Shown here one piece after another: positions 15,047 through 22,022 of a DNA stretch of 41,392 bases (position 1 is the stretch's first letter; each line of letters starts with the position of its first letter). The position numbers were made by a program, and so were the translations under genes. The notes beneath the pieces were generated by a model. It was not told the DNA's origin, did no database searches, and saw only the letters and a list, made by a program, of their open reading frames with translations. Origin of the DNA: Anaerococcus sp. Marseille-Q5996 (GTDB lineage Bacteria > Bacillota > Clostridia > Tissierellales > Peptoniphilaceae); contig NZ_CAMPPE010000007.1 in the NCBI RefSeq assembly GCF_946893725.1, positions 1 to 41,392 on the forward strand. The letters are read 5' to 3'.

Positions 15047-15052
15047 TTTTTT
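15006..15052 (-). promoter_or_regulatory. Programmed -1 ribosomal frameshift signal
   Basis: The last codons of the chaperone read GCA-AAA-AAC-TAA on the minus strand, so the heptamer A-AAA-AAC (15046-15052) is in the correct phase for a -1 slip. Nine bases after the heptamer's last base... the spacer TAATAT (six bases) leads to TAGGCAA (15033-15039), which pairs perfectly with TTGCCTA (15006-15012), a 7-bp stem that could stimulate slippage. Confidence 0.8.
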
Positions 15053-15423
15053 GCTTTTTTAACCACCGTTTTGTAATCATCTTTAAATCCAGCATTATCA
15101 ACCAAAATTTGGGCAATACTTGTAATTTCGCCAATCATAAATAGCTTATCTACAATATCGATAGGTTCTTTACATTCGTATGCATCTTGCAATTCCTTGT
15201 CATTAAGTGCAGGTTCTACACAGCAAGAGTAAATCAGATATTTATTCTCCATTAACTCTCCAGGTCTGTTTTTAGCTTTAGCTTGTGCATCTTGAGAGTC
15301 ATTTATAGTAGGCAGCCTAAATAAAAAAGTCCCTACATTAGGGACTTCTATTTCTACTTGATCATCTTTTCTATCTTCAATTAATTTTCTATTATTGATT
15401 AAGTCTTTAGCACTTATTGCCAT
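15043..15423 (-). CDS. Tail assembly chaperone, short form (XkdN-like)
   Basis: 126 residues between the tail tube and tape measure genes, the fixed place of tail-assembly chaperones. Features fit XkdN-like proteins: a beta-rich start (VEIEVPNVGTFLFRLPTIND) and a helical cysteine-containing middle (YLIYSCCVEPALNDKELQDA). It coats the tape measure protein before tube polymerisation. The stop codon is preceded by the slippery heptamer, so a fraction of ribosomes make the 180-residue form. Confidence 0.82.
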   Translation of the reverse strand: MAISAKDLINNRKLIEDRKDDQVEIEVPNVGTFLFRLPTINDSQDAQAKAKNRPGELMENKYLIYSCCVEPALNDKELQDAYECKEPIDIVDKLFMIGEITSIAQILVDNAGFKDDYKTVVKKAKN

Positions 15424-15431
15424 CTTTCCTC

Positions 15432-15884
15432 CTAGTAAATACCTTCAGCAATTTCAGCATCATTTGGAGTAAATCCAAACTCAAAAGTCTTTTCTACAAC
15501 TTCAGAACGGTTAAAGTTTGATAATGGTAAGTTATTAATCCACACATTACCAATGTTGATACGCTCTTTTTGACCGCCAACTGCATCAGGGTCATTAAAA
15601 GCTATAGACATAACAAAACGCGGATCGTGTCCCTCCTTTAACTTAGATAAGGCTCTTTCGATACCGCGTGTATAAACGTGTTTAACTGTAAAAGACCCGC
15701 TTCCTGCAAGTCCTGTTATCTTACTATCTACATTGTTTCCTACTAATACATCGCCCCTTTGGACTTCTATAGTAGCTTCTACAGATTCAACTTCAAAAAT
15801 ATCTTCACCATCGATATGGAGGGTACCCCAAGCACCAGCTATTCTCCTATATCCACGGTTTTCATTATTGCCATATAAAGCCAT
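15432..15884 (-). CDS. Tail tube protein (XkdM-like, DUF2001)
   Basis: 150 residues, the usual size. Signature segments are RIAGAWGTLHIDGEDIFEVE at the N-terminus and SGSFTVKHVYTRGIERALSK in the middle, closing with VVEKTFEFGFTPNDAEI. These match the PBSX XkdM family, which forms the inner tube of the contractile tail. It directly follows the sheath gene, separated by 14 bp. Confidence 0.9.
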   Translation of the reverse strand: MALYGNNENRGYRRIAGAWGTLHIDGEDIFEVESVEATIEVQRGDVLVGNNVDSKITGLAGSGSFTVKHVYTRGIERALSKLKEGHDPRFVMSIAFNDPDAVGGQKERINIGNVWINNLPLSNFNRSEVVEKTFEFGFTPNDAEIAEGIY

Positions 15885-15898
15885 TAATCATCCCCTCC

Positions 15899-16978
15899 TT
15901 ACTCATTCCAGAAGTTAATATAAAGGTCTTCCATAGCATCAAGCATAGATACATATCCATCAAGGAAAACATTGGAACCAGTATTAAATTCTCTGATTTG
16001 TTGATTAGTCATTTCATCAACCTTAGCTTCACGCTTGATTGCATATCTCATATTGGCAGCAACATCAATATCAACTTTGTTTCTGTCAGAATTTTCTAAA
16101 ACTGTGTTTCTTAGTTCAACAAAATAAACCCTATTGATTAGGGCAATAAACTGCATCTTGTTTTCATAAGTGTTTAGGATTTTACCAACATAAAACTCAT
16201 TCCATGTATCCCTAATATCATCTTTAATAAGATGCATAGAATCGACAATTTTAATCTTAGAGAAATCTTCGCCTTTTCTTGCATTATAAGTAGTAAGTGA
16301 GTTTACACCCCTTGCAATCTTGTACTTTTCACCATTGTAAGTAAGGAATAATCTTCCCTCATTTACAGCCTTATCCTCATCTTCAGCATAAGGTAGGTCA
16401 GCATCTGTAAGTAAAGGCCAGCTAAAATAGGTAAAGGATCTTGTAAGAGGGAGTGCTGCTAATTGTGATGCAATTAAAGCAGTAGACTCTTGACCTGTGT
16501 ACTCTTTATCATCATAAACAATTCTAGGAGTAGACCAGTTAATAACTGTTTCGTGGTCAGCCTCATAGTCAAAGCCAACAAACTTAATTGTCTTATCCTT
16601 TTCATTTACTATTTGCATGTGCCAGCTTTTTATAGTATCAATCTCATCTTCAGTCGCATTAGGTGCAGCATAATAGTTAAATTTCATCAATTGAAGCTTA
16701 GCTAATACTTGTTTTAGTGGATTATTATCTCCATAAACTTCAACCAGCATTCTTCTTGGGTGTGCTTCATATCCCAGCTTGATAAGTTTTATAGTTTCTT
16801 CGCTAAACTGCACATCTTCTGGCAAGTCAATCAGCGAAGTAAATTTATATGAACCCATTTCTTCTGGATTAGTACCTTTAATCAGGAGCAAAACTATACC
16901 AGTTTCACTTCTTTGGATAGCTGTAAGCCCTGCAGACTCAAAAGCTATCTTAACCTTTGGCATTCCAATTGTAGGCAT
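15899..16978 (-). CDS. Tail sheath protein (XkdK-like)
   Basis: 359 residues. The start MPTIGMPKVKIAFESAGLTAIQRSE and LLIKGTNPEE are typical of PBSX-type sheath proteins, and the C-terminal domain (FIALINRVYFVELRNTVLEN) supplies the interlocking strands. A contractile sheath makes this a myovirus. It is shorter than PBSX XkdK, as in compact sheath proteins that lack an outer domain. Confidence 0.9.
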   Translation of the reverse strand: MPTIGMPKVKIAFESAGLTAIQRSETGIVLLLIKGTNPEEMGSYKFTSLIDLPEDVQFSEETIKLIKLGYEAHPRRMLVEVYGDNNPLKQVLAKLQLMKFNYYAAPNATEDEIDTIKSWHMQIVNEKDKTIKFVGFDYEADHETVINWSTPRIVYDDKEYTGQESTALIASQLAALPLTRSFTYFSWPLLTDADLPYAEDEDKAVNEGRLFLTYNGEKYKIARGVNSLTTYNARKGEDFSKIKIVDSMHLIKDDIRDTWNEFYVGKILNTYENKMQFIALINRVYFVELRNTVLENSDRNKVDIDVAANMRYAIKREAKVDEMTNQQIREFNTGSNVFLDGYVSMLDAMEDLYINFWNE

Positions 16979-16981
16979 ATA

Positions 16982-17629
16982 TTATCCTTTCTTAATTTCC
17001 ATAGAGGCATTAATACAATTGACATTAGTATATAAATCCTCCATCAATCTATAAGGCTCATTTATATAAGCCCTATTTTTCGCATTATCTTCATCATTTA
17101 TAAATTCAATTTCTTTGTTATCTAGAGTCTCATCTGCAGTGTTATATTCACTCACATTTTCATCATCTAAATGCACATAGATAGGCTTATAATTATCAGC
17201 AAATTCAAAAGTTACCATAAAATGTAAGTCTTGATCTACCAAAGTATATTCAGGTGGTCTTAAACAATGGATAAATCGAGAATATACAATGTTTCCTTTT
17301 TCATCCCTTTGAATATTTCCATCAAAGTCACGCTCATATACCTTTAAGCCCATAGAAAAAGCACTCATCAAGGGATTAACCATCGAGAGTGCTTCAGCTA
17401 CCGTGTCAGATTCAGAAAAATAAATTATATCCAAATCAACACGTTTATTTATGATTGATTGACTAAATTGAGGTGTGCTATATTGCACAAGTTCTATACT
17501 CATTGCTGGAGTCTTTAAATCAGCAATTCTTTCTTGGTGTATTTTAAGTTTATTATTAGGATATATAGCTTTTAAGACCCTAGCTATTTCATAAAATATA
17601 TCCTGTACTTTTATCTCATAGTGGGCCAT
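16982..17629 (-). CDS. Putative tail terminator / completion protein
   Basis: 215 residues from the ATG at 17629, which follows the upstream stop at once and has GGGTGATT before it; longer upstream reading would run into the previous gene. The first half (IKVQDIFYEIARVLKAIYPN and IIYFSESDTVAEALSMVNPL) resembles phage tail-terminator proteins that cap the tube in PBSX-like operons, where a similar gene precedes the sheath. The acidic C-terminus is variable. Assignment rests on pattern and position. Confidence 0.65.
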   Translation of the reverse strand: MAHYEIKVQDIFYEIARVLKAIYPNNKLKIHQERIADLKTPAMSIELVQYSTPQFSQSIINKRVDLDIIYFSESDTVAEALSMVNPLMSAFSMGLKVYERDFDGNIQRDEKGNIVYSRFIHCLRPPEYTLVDQDLHFMVTFEFADNYKPIYVHLDDENVSEYNTADETLDNKEIEFINDEDNAKNRAYINEPYRLMEDLYTNVNCINASMEIKKG

Positions 17630-17630
17630 A

Positions 17631-18017
17631 CTAATCACCCAAAGCCCTTTCCATAGCTTGCTCAAGCTTGCTAGGTAGCCTTTGTTCTAGGCGTGTAGTA
17701 CCCTTTTTCATCATGTAGACACCTTTAACTACACCTTTACCACCACGTGTCCTATGACCAAATTCAACGTGACCAGCATATTCAGTGTTATTTGATAAAC
17801 TCATTTCAAAGCCACTGCCAGTCTTTTTCACATCTTCAAAGGTCATAGATCGTCTTAATTCTCCACTATCCACTGGTGTATTAGCACGAACATCATCTCT
17901 CCACTCCACACCCTCATCATTAAGGGTAAAAGTAAGTTCTTTTTCAATCTTAGGATTTAGATTTTCCATTTGTGCAAGAGCCTCATCCAATCCCTTTATC
18001 TTAATATCAACACTCAT
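17631..18017 (-). CDS. HK97 gp10-like head-tail/tail completion protein
   Basis: 128 residues. The motif RANTPVDSGELRRSM followed by SNNTEYAGHVEFGHRTRGGK is the hallmark of the HK97-gp10 family, acting at the neck between the head connector and tail. It overlaps the upstream head-closure gene by one base (18017). Length is normal. Confidence 0.88.
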   Translation of the reverse strand: MSVDIKIKGLDEALAQMENLNPKIEKELTFTLNDEGVEWRDDVRANTPVDSGELRRSMTFEDVKKTGSGFEMSLSNNTEYAGHVEFGHRTRGGKGVVKGVYMMKKGTTRLEQRLPSKLEQAMERALGD

Positions 18018-18385
18018 TAGGCCACCTCATTTCTGATTAGAGGCACTTCAATGTGGGATTGATACCAATAACCCTCTCCAGCCCTAAACTCATAAGCATG
18101 ACCCAAAACATCAGCATAGATAATATCTCCAGCCAATATTTCTATCTCAGGTCTAGCAAAGAAAGTTGCATCATACTGTATGACTTGAGTGGTATCAGAT
18201 AAGTCCCCTTTTGACCCCTGAGTAAAAGATATGGCGCAAGCTATATCTTTATATACTTCATCATATTTAAACTCATCTAGGTACTTATTACGTTTATGTG
18301 AGGGCCTTTTAACCGTACATGTATGGTAATAAGTTTCAGCTAGTATATCAGCCTCATTTTCAAAAATAGGATTAGTCATTACCAT
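18017..18385 (-). CDS. Head closure (stopper) protein
   Basis: 122 residues. A beta-barrel-like pattern with ETYYHTCTVKRPSHKRNKYL near the N-terminus and FFARPEIEILAGDIIYADVL plus a closing VPLIRNEVA fits the SPP1 gp16-type stopper proteins at this position. Two ATGs (18385 and 18379) are possible; the second makes a TAATG overlap with the upstream gene. It closes the portal channel after packaging. Confidence 0.72.
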   Translation of the reverse strand: MVMTNPIFENEADILAETYYHTCTVKRPSHKRNKYLDEFKYDEVYKDIACAISFTQGSKGDLSDTTQVIQYDATFFARPEIEILAGDIIYADVLGHAYEFRAGEGYWYQSHIEVPLIRNEVA

Positions 18386-18795
18386 GGCGTTTTAAGTCTC
18401 CTATACTTTCTTATTTGATCTGTGTAGTTGCCCACAAAGTCATTTACAGCAAGATAAGCCTTCATAGGAGTGCCAAAATCATAGACCTTGGCATTGTCAC
18501 CATAAGATATAGTTGTATCTCCACGGCTTACAGAGGAAACAACTCTTTTGCTGTCCTCATTACCTTTGGCAGCTTCTTCAGCCATTTTAGACTTATAGTA
18601 ATTAGCCATTGTATAGTCAGCAACCATCTTTATAACAATCAGCATTAGGCCAGGTGGAAAGTCCAGCCTATTACAGTAACTCAAGACCTCAGACTCTATC
18701 AAATCAAAGTTAAAATCAAGGGCTTCATCTTCTATAGCCTTATTAACCTCATCATTGAGCAAATACCTAGCTCTTTCTCTTTTGTTTTTGTCCAT
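18379..18795 (-). CDS. Head-tail connector (adaptor) protein
   Basis: 138 residues, mostly helical, with a beta hairpin in SSVSRGDTTISYGDNAKVYD, the arrangement of SPP1 gp15 / Phage_connect_1 adaptors that bind below the portal. The segment DLIESEVLSYCNRLDFPPGL is the usual first helices. It stands between the capsid block and the stopper gene in the expected order. Confidence 0.78.
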   Translation of the reverse strand: MDKNKRERARYLLNDEVNKAIEDEALDFNFDLIESEVLSYCNRLDFPPGLMLIVIKMVADYTMANYYKSKMAEEAAKGNEDSKRVVSSVSRGDTTISYGDNAKVYDFGTPMKAYLAVNDFVGNYTDQIRKYRRLKTPW

Positions 18796-18806
18796 AAGCC
18801 ACCTCC

Positions 18807-19076
18807 TTATTTAAGAAGTGCTTTCAAATCTTCCTTTTTAGCCTTAGGGTCATAGTCGATACCATCTTTATCAAGCAAATCTTTGATTTCAGCAACAGTA
18901 AGATTATCAAGTGGATCAATCTCTTTTTTAGTCTTAGAGTCTAATTCAGTCACAAAGTCAGGCACTTTTTCGTTAAGTTCTTCAAATCTTTCCTTGCTAA
19001 CCTCAAACTCATCTCCAGCTTTTCTGTAATCTCCAGTTACAATATCAAAAAAGTTTCTATTTGTTTTAACAAACAT
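18807..19076 (-). CDS. Small head-region protein with SAP/HeH-like C-terminus
   Basis: 89 residues. The last 35 (LTVAEIKDLLDKDGIDYDPK, then KKEDLKALL) are a helix-extension-helix / SAP-like motif often found in a small protein encoded just after the major capsid gene. The N-terminus (TNRNFFDIVTGDYRKAGDEF) is a short beta segment. It may bind DNA or decorate the head; this is inferred. Confidence 0.72.
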   Translation of the reverse strand: MFVKTNRNFFDIVTGDYRKAGDEFEVSKERFEELNEKVPDFVTELDSKTKKEIDPLDNLTVAEIKDLLDKDGIDYDPKAKKEDLKALLK

Positions 19077-19086
19077 CTAATCCTCC

Positions 19087-19953
19087 TTATGCACCTATAG
19101 TAGCTTTTACTATAGCAATCTTATTTTCTTCAGGTATATAATTTGCAGTTTTACCAGCACCTTGAATAGCTACACCGTTGAAATCAGCAGAATCTATAAC
19201 TCTATAAGTATTAATACCAACCCCAATAACACCTATGTTATCAGGTGCAAAAATCACACAAGCATTATCTTTAAAATATTGATCTGGCACTTCTCTTAGT
19301 ACAAAGCCTTTAAACTTATTTATAATTTGCTCTCCAATATTACCAGCATTTAATTTATTAGGAGTTGTAAGCTTATGCTCAACCAAAAGATTATAAATAT
19401 CGGCATTAACATAAGCTGCCCAAGTAATGCCATCAGAAATTTCTGAATTGATATAATGCTTTCTAGCTTCAAAAAATAATTTTGAAATCCCATCCTCAGT
19501 TAAATCAGTTTGTAAGGTTTTACTTGCATTTTCATTTAACAAGTCAGCCATATAGGTATTTAAATGTTTAACCCAAGCATTAGCGTGACTTGCTGCGTAT
19601 TCTGCCACTAATTGCTCTGGTATATCGTTACATGTAAATCTATCAACACCAGCATGAACAGCAATTGGGTCATCATATCCAACCGCAGTGTCAACTGATT
19701 TTATTTCTTGTCTTGGTCCGAATCTATTAGAATTTCCAGTACCAGTTCCAAAAGCTACATTTTCCCCAGTGTCATATTTTTGAATAATTACGTTGTTTTT
19801 AGGGCTTGTCTTGATATGCATAAACTTATCGTCATACTCTGCCCCATAAGCAGTTTGTAAAGAACCCCCAAATGTTTCAAAAAATCTTTGTTTAGTGGTA
19901 AAAATTGATTGTAGTGTCTTAGAAAATTGTTTTTCATAAATTTTAATTGCCAT
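19087..19953 (-). CDS. Major capsid protein
   Basis: 288 residues, directly after the scaffold gene. It begins MAIKIYEKQFSKTLQSIF and has a typical HK97-fold E-loop-like region (KYDTGENVAFGTGTGNSNRF), a long spine helix (PEQLVAEYAASHANAWVKHL) and A-domain strands near the end (VLREVPDQYFKDNACVIFAP). It does not start with a cleavable delta domain, consistent with the separate scaffold protein. It builds the icosahedral head. Confidence 0.88.
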   Translation of the reverse strand: MAIKIYEKQFSKTLQSIFTTKQRFFETFGGSLQTAYGAEYDDKFMHIKTSPKNNVIIQKYDTGENVAFGTGTGNSNRFGPRQEIKSVDTAVGYDDPIAVHAGVDRFTCNDIPEQLVAEYAASHANAWVKHLNTYMADLLNENASKTLQTDLTEDGISKLFFEARKHYINSEISDGITWAAYVNADIYNLLVEHKLTTPNKLNAGNIGEQIINKFKGFVLREVPDQYFKDNACVIFAPDNIGVIGVGINTYRVIDSADFNGVAIQGAGKTANYIPEENKIAIVKATIGA

Positions 19954-19967
19954 TTTTAATTCCTCTC

Positions 19968-20552
19968 TTACTTAATTGATTTCGCAGCAATCTCCCAAAC
20001 ATCAGGAGCAGCCTCCTTTGTAGCAGTTCCAGGAGCCTTAGACTTCCATTTTTCTTCAGTTGCTCTCTTAATCTCAGCACGGTAGACTTCTTGAAAAGCT
20101 TTGATATTAGCTTCAGTTGCTTCTTCATCTTTGCCAATCAAAAATCCCTTAAAAGACTGTGGCAATTCATTTTCTGTAAGAAGTTCACTTGTACGACCTT
20201 CAAGCTTCATCAATCGATTTTCTTCACGGGCCTTAGCTAATTCATCTTGCAGCTCTTTTCTTTCTTCTGCTTCTTTTTCTGCCTGTGATAGCTTAGACTT
20301 GCGAATTTCCTCATCTCTTTGCGCTTTAAAATCTTTTTTAAGCTTTTCTTCTTGCCTAGCCAGTCTCTTATTCAAGATCTCATCAAGTTCATCTTGAGTT
20401 ATAGAAAGCATCTTAGTTTCGTTTTTCTCATCATCACCAGTATTTTTAGAAGTTTCTGTATCTTCGCTTTGTCCTGCTTGCTCAGTAGTTTCTTGGTCCA
20501 CATCCTCTGCAAACCTCTGTAAATTCAAATTTGTTAACAATTGTGTATCCAT
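19968..20552 (-). CDS. Capsid scaffold protein (DUF4355-like)
   Basis: 194 residues. It begins MDTQLLTNLNLQRFAED, the LNLQ(R/L)FA motif common to Firmicutes phage scaffolds. An acidic disordered part (20-48) and a long coiled coil (DEILNKRLARQEEKLKKDFK to about 120) follow, and a helical C-terminus binds capsid. It assists procapsid assembly and is then lost. GGAGGGA precedes the ATG. Confidence 0.85.
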   Translation of the reverse strand: MDTQLLTNLNLQRFAEDVDQETTEQAGQSEDTETSKNTGDDEKNETKMLSITQDELDEILNKRLARQEEKLKKDFKAQRDEEIRKSKLSQAEKEAEERKELQDELAKAREENRLMKLEGRTSELLTENELPQSFKGFLIGKDEEATEANIKAFQEVYRAEIKRATEEKWKSKAPGTATKEAAPDVWEIAAKSIK

Positions 20553-20629
20553 CTGTTCCCTCCATTTAAAGTCCGTCGACTGTATATTCCATGATTTTCT
20601 TTAAAGCCTAGACCAAGTAAAAAAGGCAT

Positions 20630-20654
20630 AAAAAAACCGCACGATTAACGCACG
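20630..20654 (-). terminator. Terminator directly after the methylase gene
   Basis: On the minus strand CGTGCG-TTAAT-CGTGCG folds as a 6-bp stem with two G-U pairs, followed by GTTTTTTT. The two arms are direct repeats that pair only on this strand because of the G-U pairs. It starts two bases after the methylase stop codon. Confidence 0.5.
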
Positions 20655-20655
20655 A

Positions 20656-21585
20656 TTAGTTTTTTATAGTATAAAGTTTTTCATATTTCCTATTATGAGT
20701 TCCGCCTTGAAGAGTTGACTTAGCCTTTGTGAACTCATAAATGCATTCAAAATCTTTTGGCATATCATATCCACTTATAAGAACGATGTTTTCTTTGCTC
20801 ATATCCTTACACCAATCAAAAAATTCTTCATAATTTAAATCATTGTGATTATAGGCTCTTTTAGTATTTTTATATGGTGGATCTAAATATATAATTGAAT
20901 TTTTAATATCAGAAAATTCTTTATAGTTTTTTGAATGGATTTTTAAATTTTTAATTTTTTTATTATTTTTTATTGATTTTAGTTGGCCGAGCCTTTCCAT
21001 CTGCTGCAATCTTGATAACTGTTGCAATGTTTGGCTCTTCTTATGTTTGTGTTCCCAATTTATAGATTTTTGTTTTTCTTCGTTTTCTACAAATCCTTTA
21101 AAAGTTTCAGTTTGCTTGTATCCATAAAAACAATCGTATTTTTCTATAATTTCTTTAGCTAGCTTATATTTAATATCAGAAGTTTTTTTGCTATATAAGT
21201 AATCTCTGTTATTATTGCTAAACGAATTTACAAGTAATTTCAAATGGTCATCTATAACCTTTTCTTCCTTATCTCTAATCTTGAAAAATTCTTCCCTACT
21301 GCAAATTAAGGCTTTAAGATATTCCCTATCTTCTGATAATATTTTTTGTATCATAAGACCTGGTATAGGGTCTATATCGTTATAAACAACATTTAAACCA
21401 TTTAGCAAACATTCAAAAGTAACAGCTCCACCCCCACCAAATAGGTCATATATGGTTTTATCTATTCCAAAGTTTTGTTTGATAATCTCTATAAGGTTTT
21501 TAGATATTTTTTTCTTACTTCCTATGTAAGGCAGGCCTATAGGCTTTCCTTTTCTGATTCTCTTTTCATCAAGTATTATCTTCAA
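20656..21585 (-). CDS. D12-class DNA adenine N6-methyltransferase (lone)
   Basis: 309 residues from a TTG start with AGGAG upstream. The SAM-binding motif is TIYDLFGGGGAVTFEC (about 44-59, after the PIGLPYIGSKKKISK start), and the catalytic motif is IIYLDPPYKNTKRAYN. These are the Dam/D12 class (alpha) features. No restriction enzyme gene is adjacent, so self-protection of phage DNA or epigenetic control is likely. The gene sits alone between scaffold and the MuF/immunity block, is more AT- and lysine-rich than its neighbours, and is flanked by terminators on both sides, which marks an inserted cassette (moron). Confidence 0.85.
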   Translation of the reverse strand: MKIILDEKRIRKGKPIGLPYIGSKKKISKNLIEIIKQNFGIDKTIYDLFGGGGAVTFECLLNGLNVVYNDIDPIPGLMIQKILSEDREYLKALICSREEFFKIRDKEEKVIDDHLKLLVNSFSNNNRDYLYSKKTSDIKYKLAKEIIEKYDCFYGYKQTETFKGFVENEEKQKSINWEHKHKKSQTLQQLSRLQQMERLGQLKSIKNNKKIKNLKIHSKNYKEFSDIKNSIIYLDPPYKNTKRAYNHNDLNYEEFFDWCKDMSKENIVLISGYDMPKDFECIYEFTKAKSTLQGGTHNRKYEKLYTIKN

Positions 21586-21610
21586 TTAGTCTCCTCTTTA
21601 TTTCTAAGTA

Positions 21611-21637
21611 CAAAAAAAGACGGTATAAAACCGCCTT
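21611..21637 (-). terminator. Terminator after the candidate immunity gene
   Basis: Minus strand AAGGCGG-TTTTATA-CCGTCTT with one G-U pair, followed by TTTTTG. It lies 12 bp past the stop of 21649-21903 and upstream of the methylase, so it separates the two transcripts. Confidence 0.75.
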
Positions 21638-21648
21638 AGATTAAGTAT

Positions 21649-21903
21649 TTAAATTTTACTTTGATATATTCCTACAAGTTCGTTATTGTGTTTAACAAGA
21701 ATTTTATCGATCCAGTCAATCTCTTGAAATAACACTTTAATATTTTTTTCAACATTATTAATACTTTTGCAATCTAATATTACATTACTAACACCGCCAT
21801 CACAGGCTCTAAGCACATCTGCTCCATCTTTAATAGACTTAAGCTCTTTAATACACCAATCTTCATCATTCCACCTTATGGATGGAAACATTACTTCAAT
21901 CAT
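21649..21903 (-). CDS. Candidate immunity protein for the MuF-linked toxin
   Basis: 84 residues with GGAG 6 bases before the ATG. The sequence (MIEVMFPSIRWNDEDWCIKE ... IDWIDKILVKHNNELVGIYQ) matches no family I can name. It is a small, acidic, probably globular alpha/beta protein, the usual size of nuclease immunity proteins. It is encoded immediately after the toxin-like C-terminal domain of the MuF gene, on the same strand, and has its own terminator. The immunity role is inferred from this placement, as in polymorphic toxin systems. Confidence 0.6.
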   Translation of the reverse strand: MIEVMFPSIRWNDEDWCIKELKSIKDGADVLRACDGGVSNVILDCKSINNVEKNIKVLFQEIDWIDKILVKHNNELVGIYQSKI

Positions 21904-21952
21904 AATTATCTCCTGTTGCCTTTACGCTAAATACGGGTATATTTGTAGTAAC

Positions 21953-22022
21953 AATAGGAGTACCTCTTCCCACCAAATGCTATTAGAAGTAATTTTAATA
22001 GTTTGAGGGGGCCACTCCTATT
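21953..22022. repeat. 70-bp nested inverted repeat between toxin and immunity genes
   Basis: Outer arms AATAGGAGT (21953-21961) and ACTCCTATT (22014-22022) are perfectly complementary over 9 bp; inner arms CTATTA (21980-21985) and TAATAG (21996-22001) over 6 bp; CCTC and GAGG stretches can pair between them. It starts inside the last two codons and stop of the MuF gene. A T run follows only on the plus strand, so it is not an ordinary terminator for the minus-strand operon. Confidence 0.6.
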
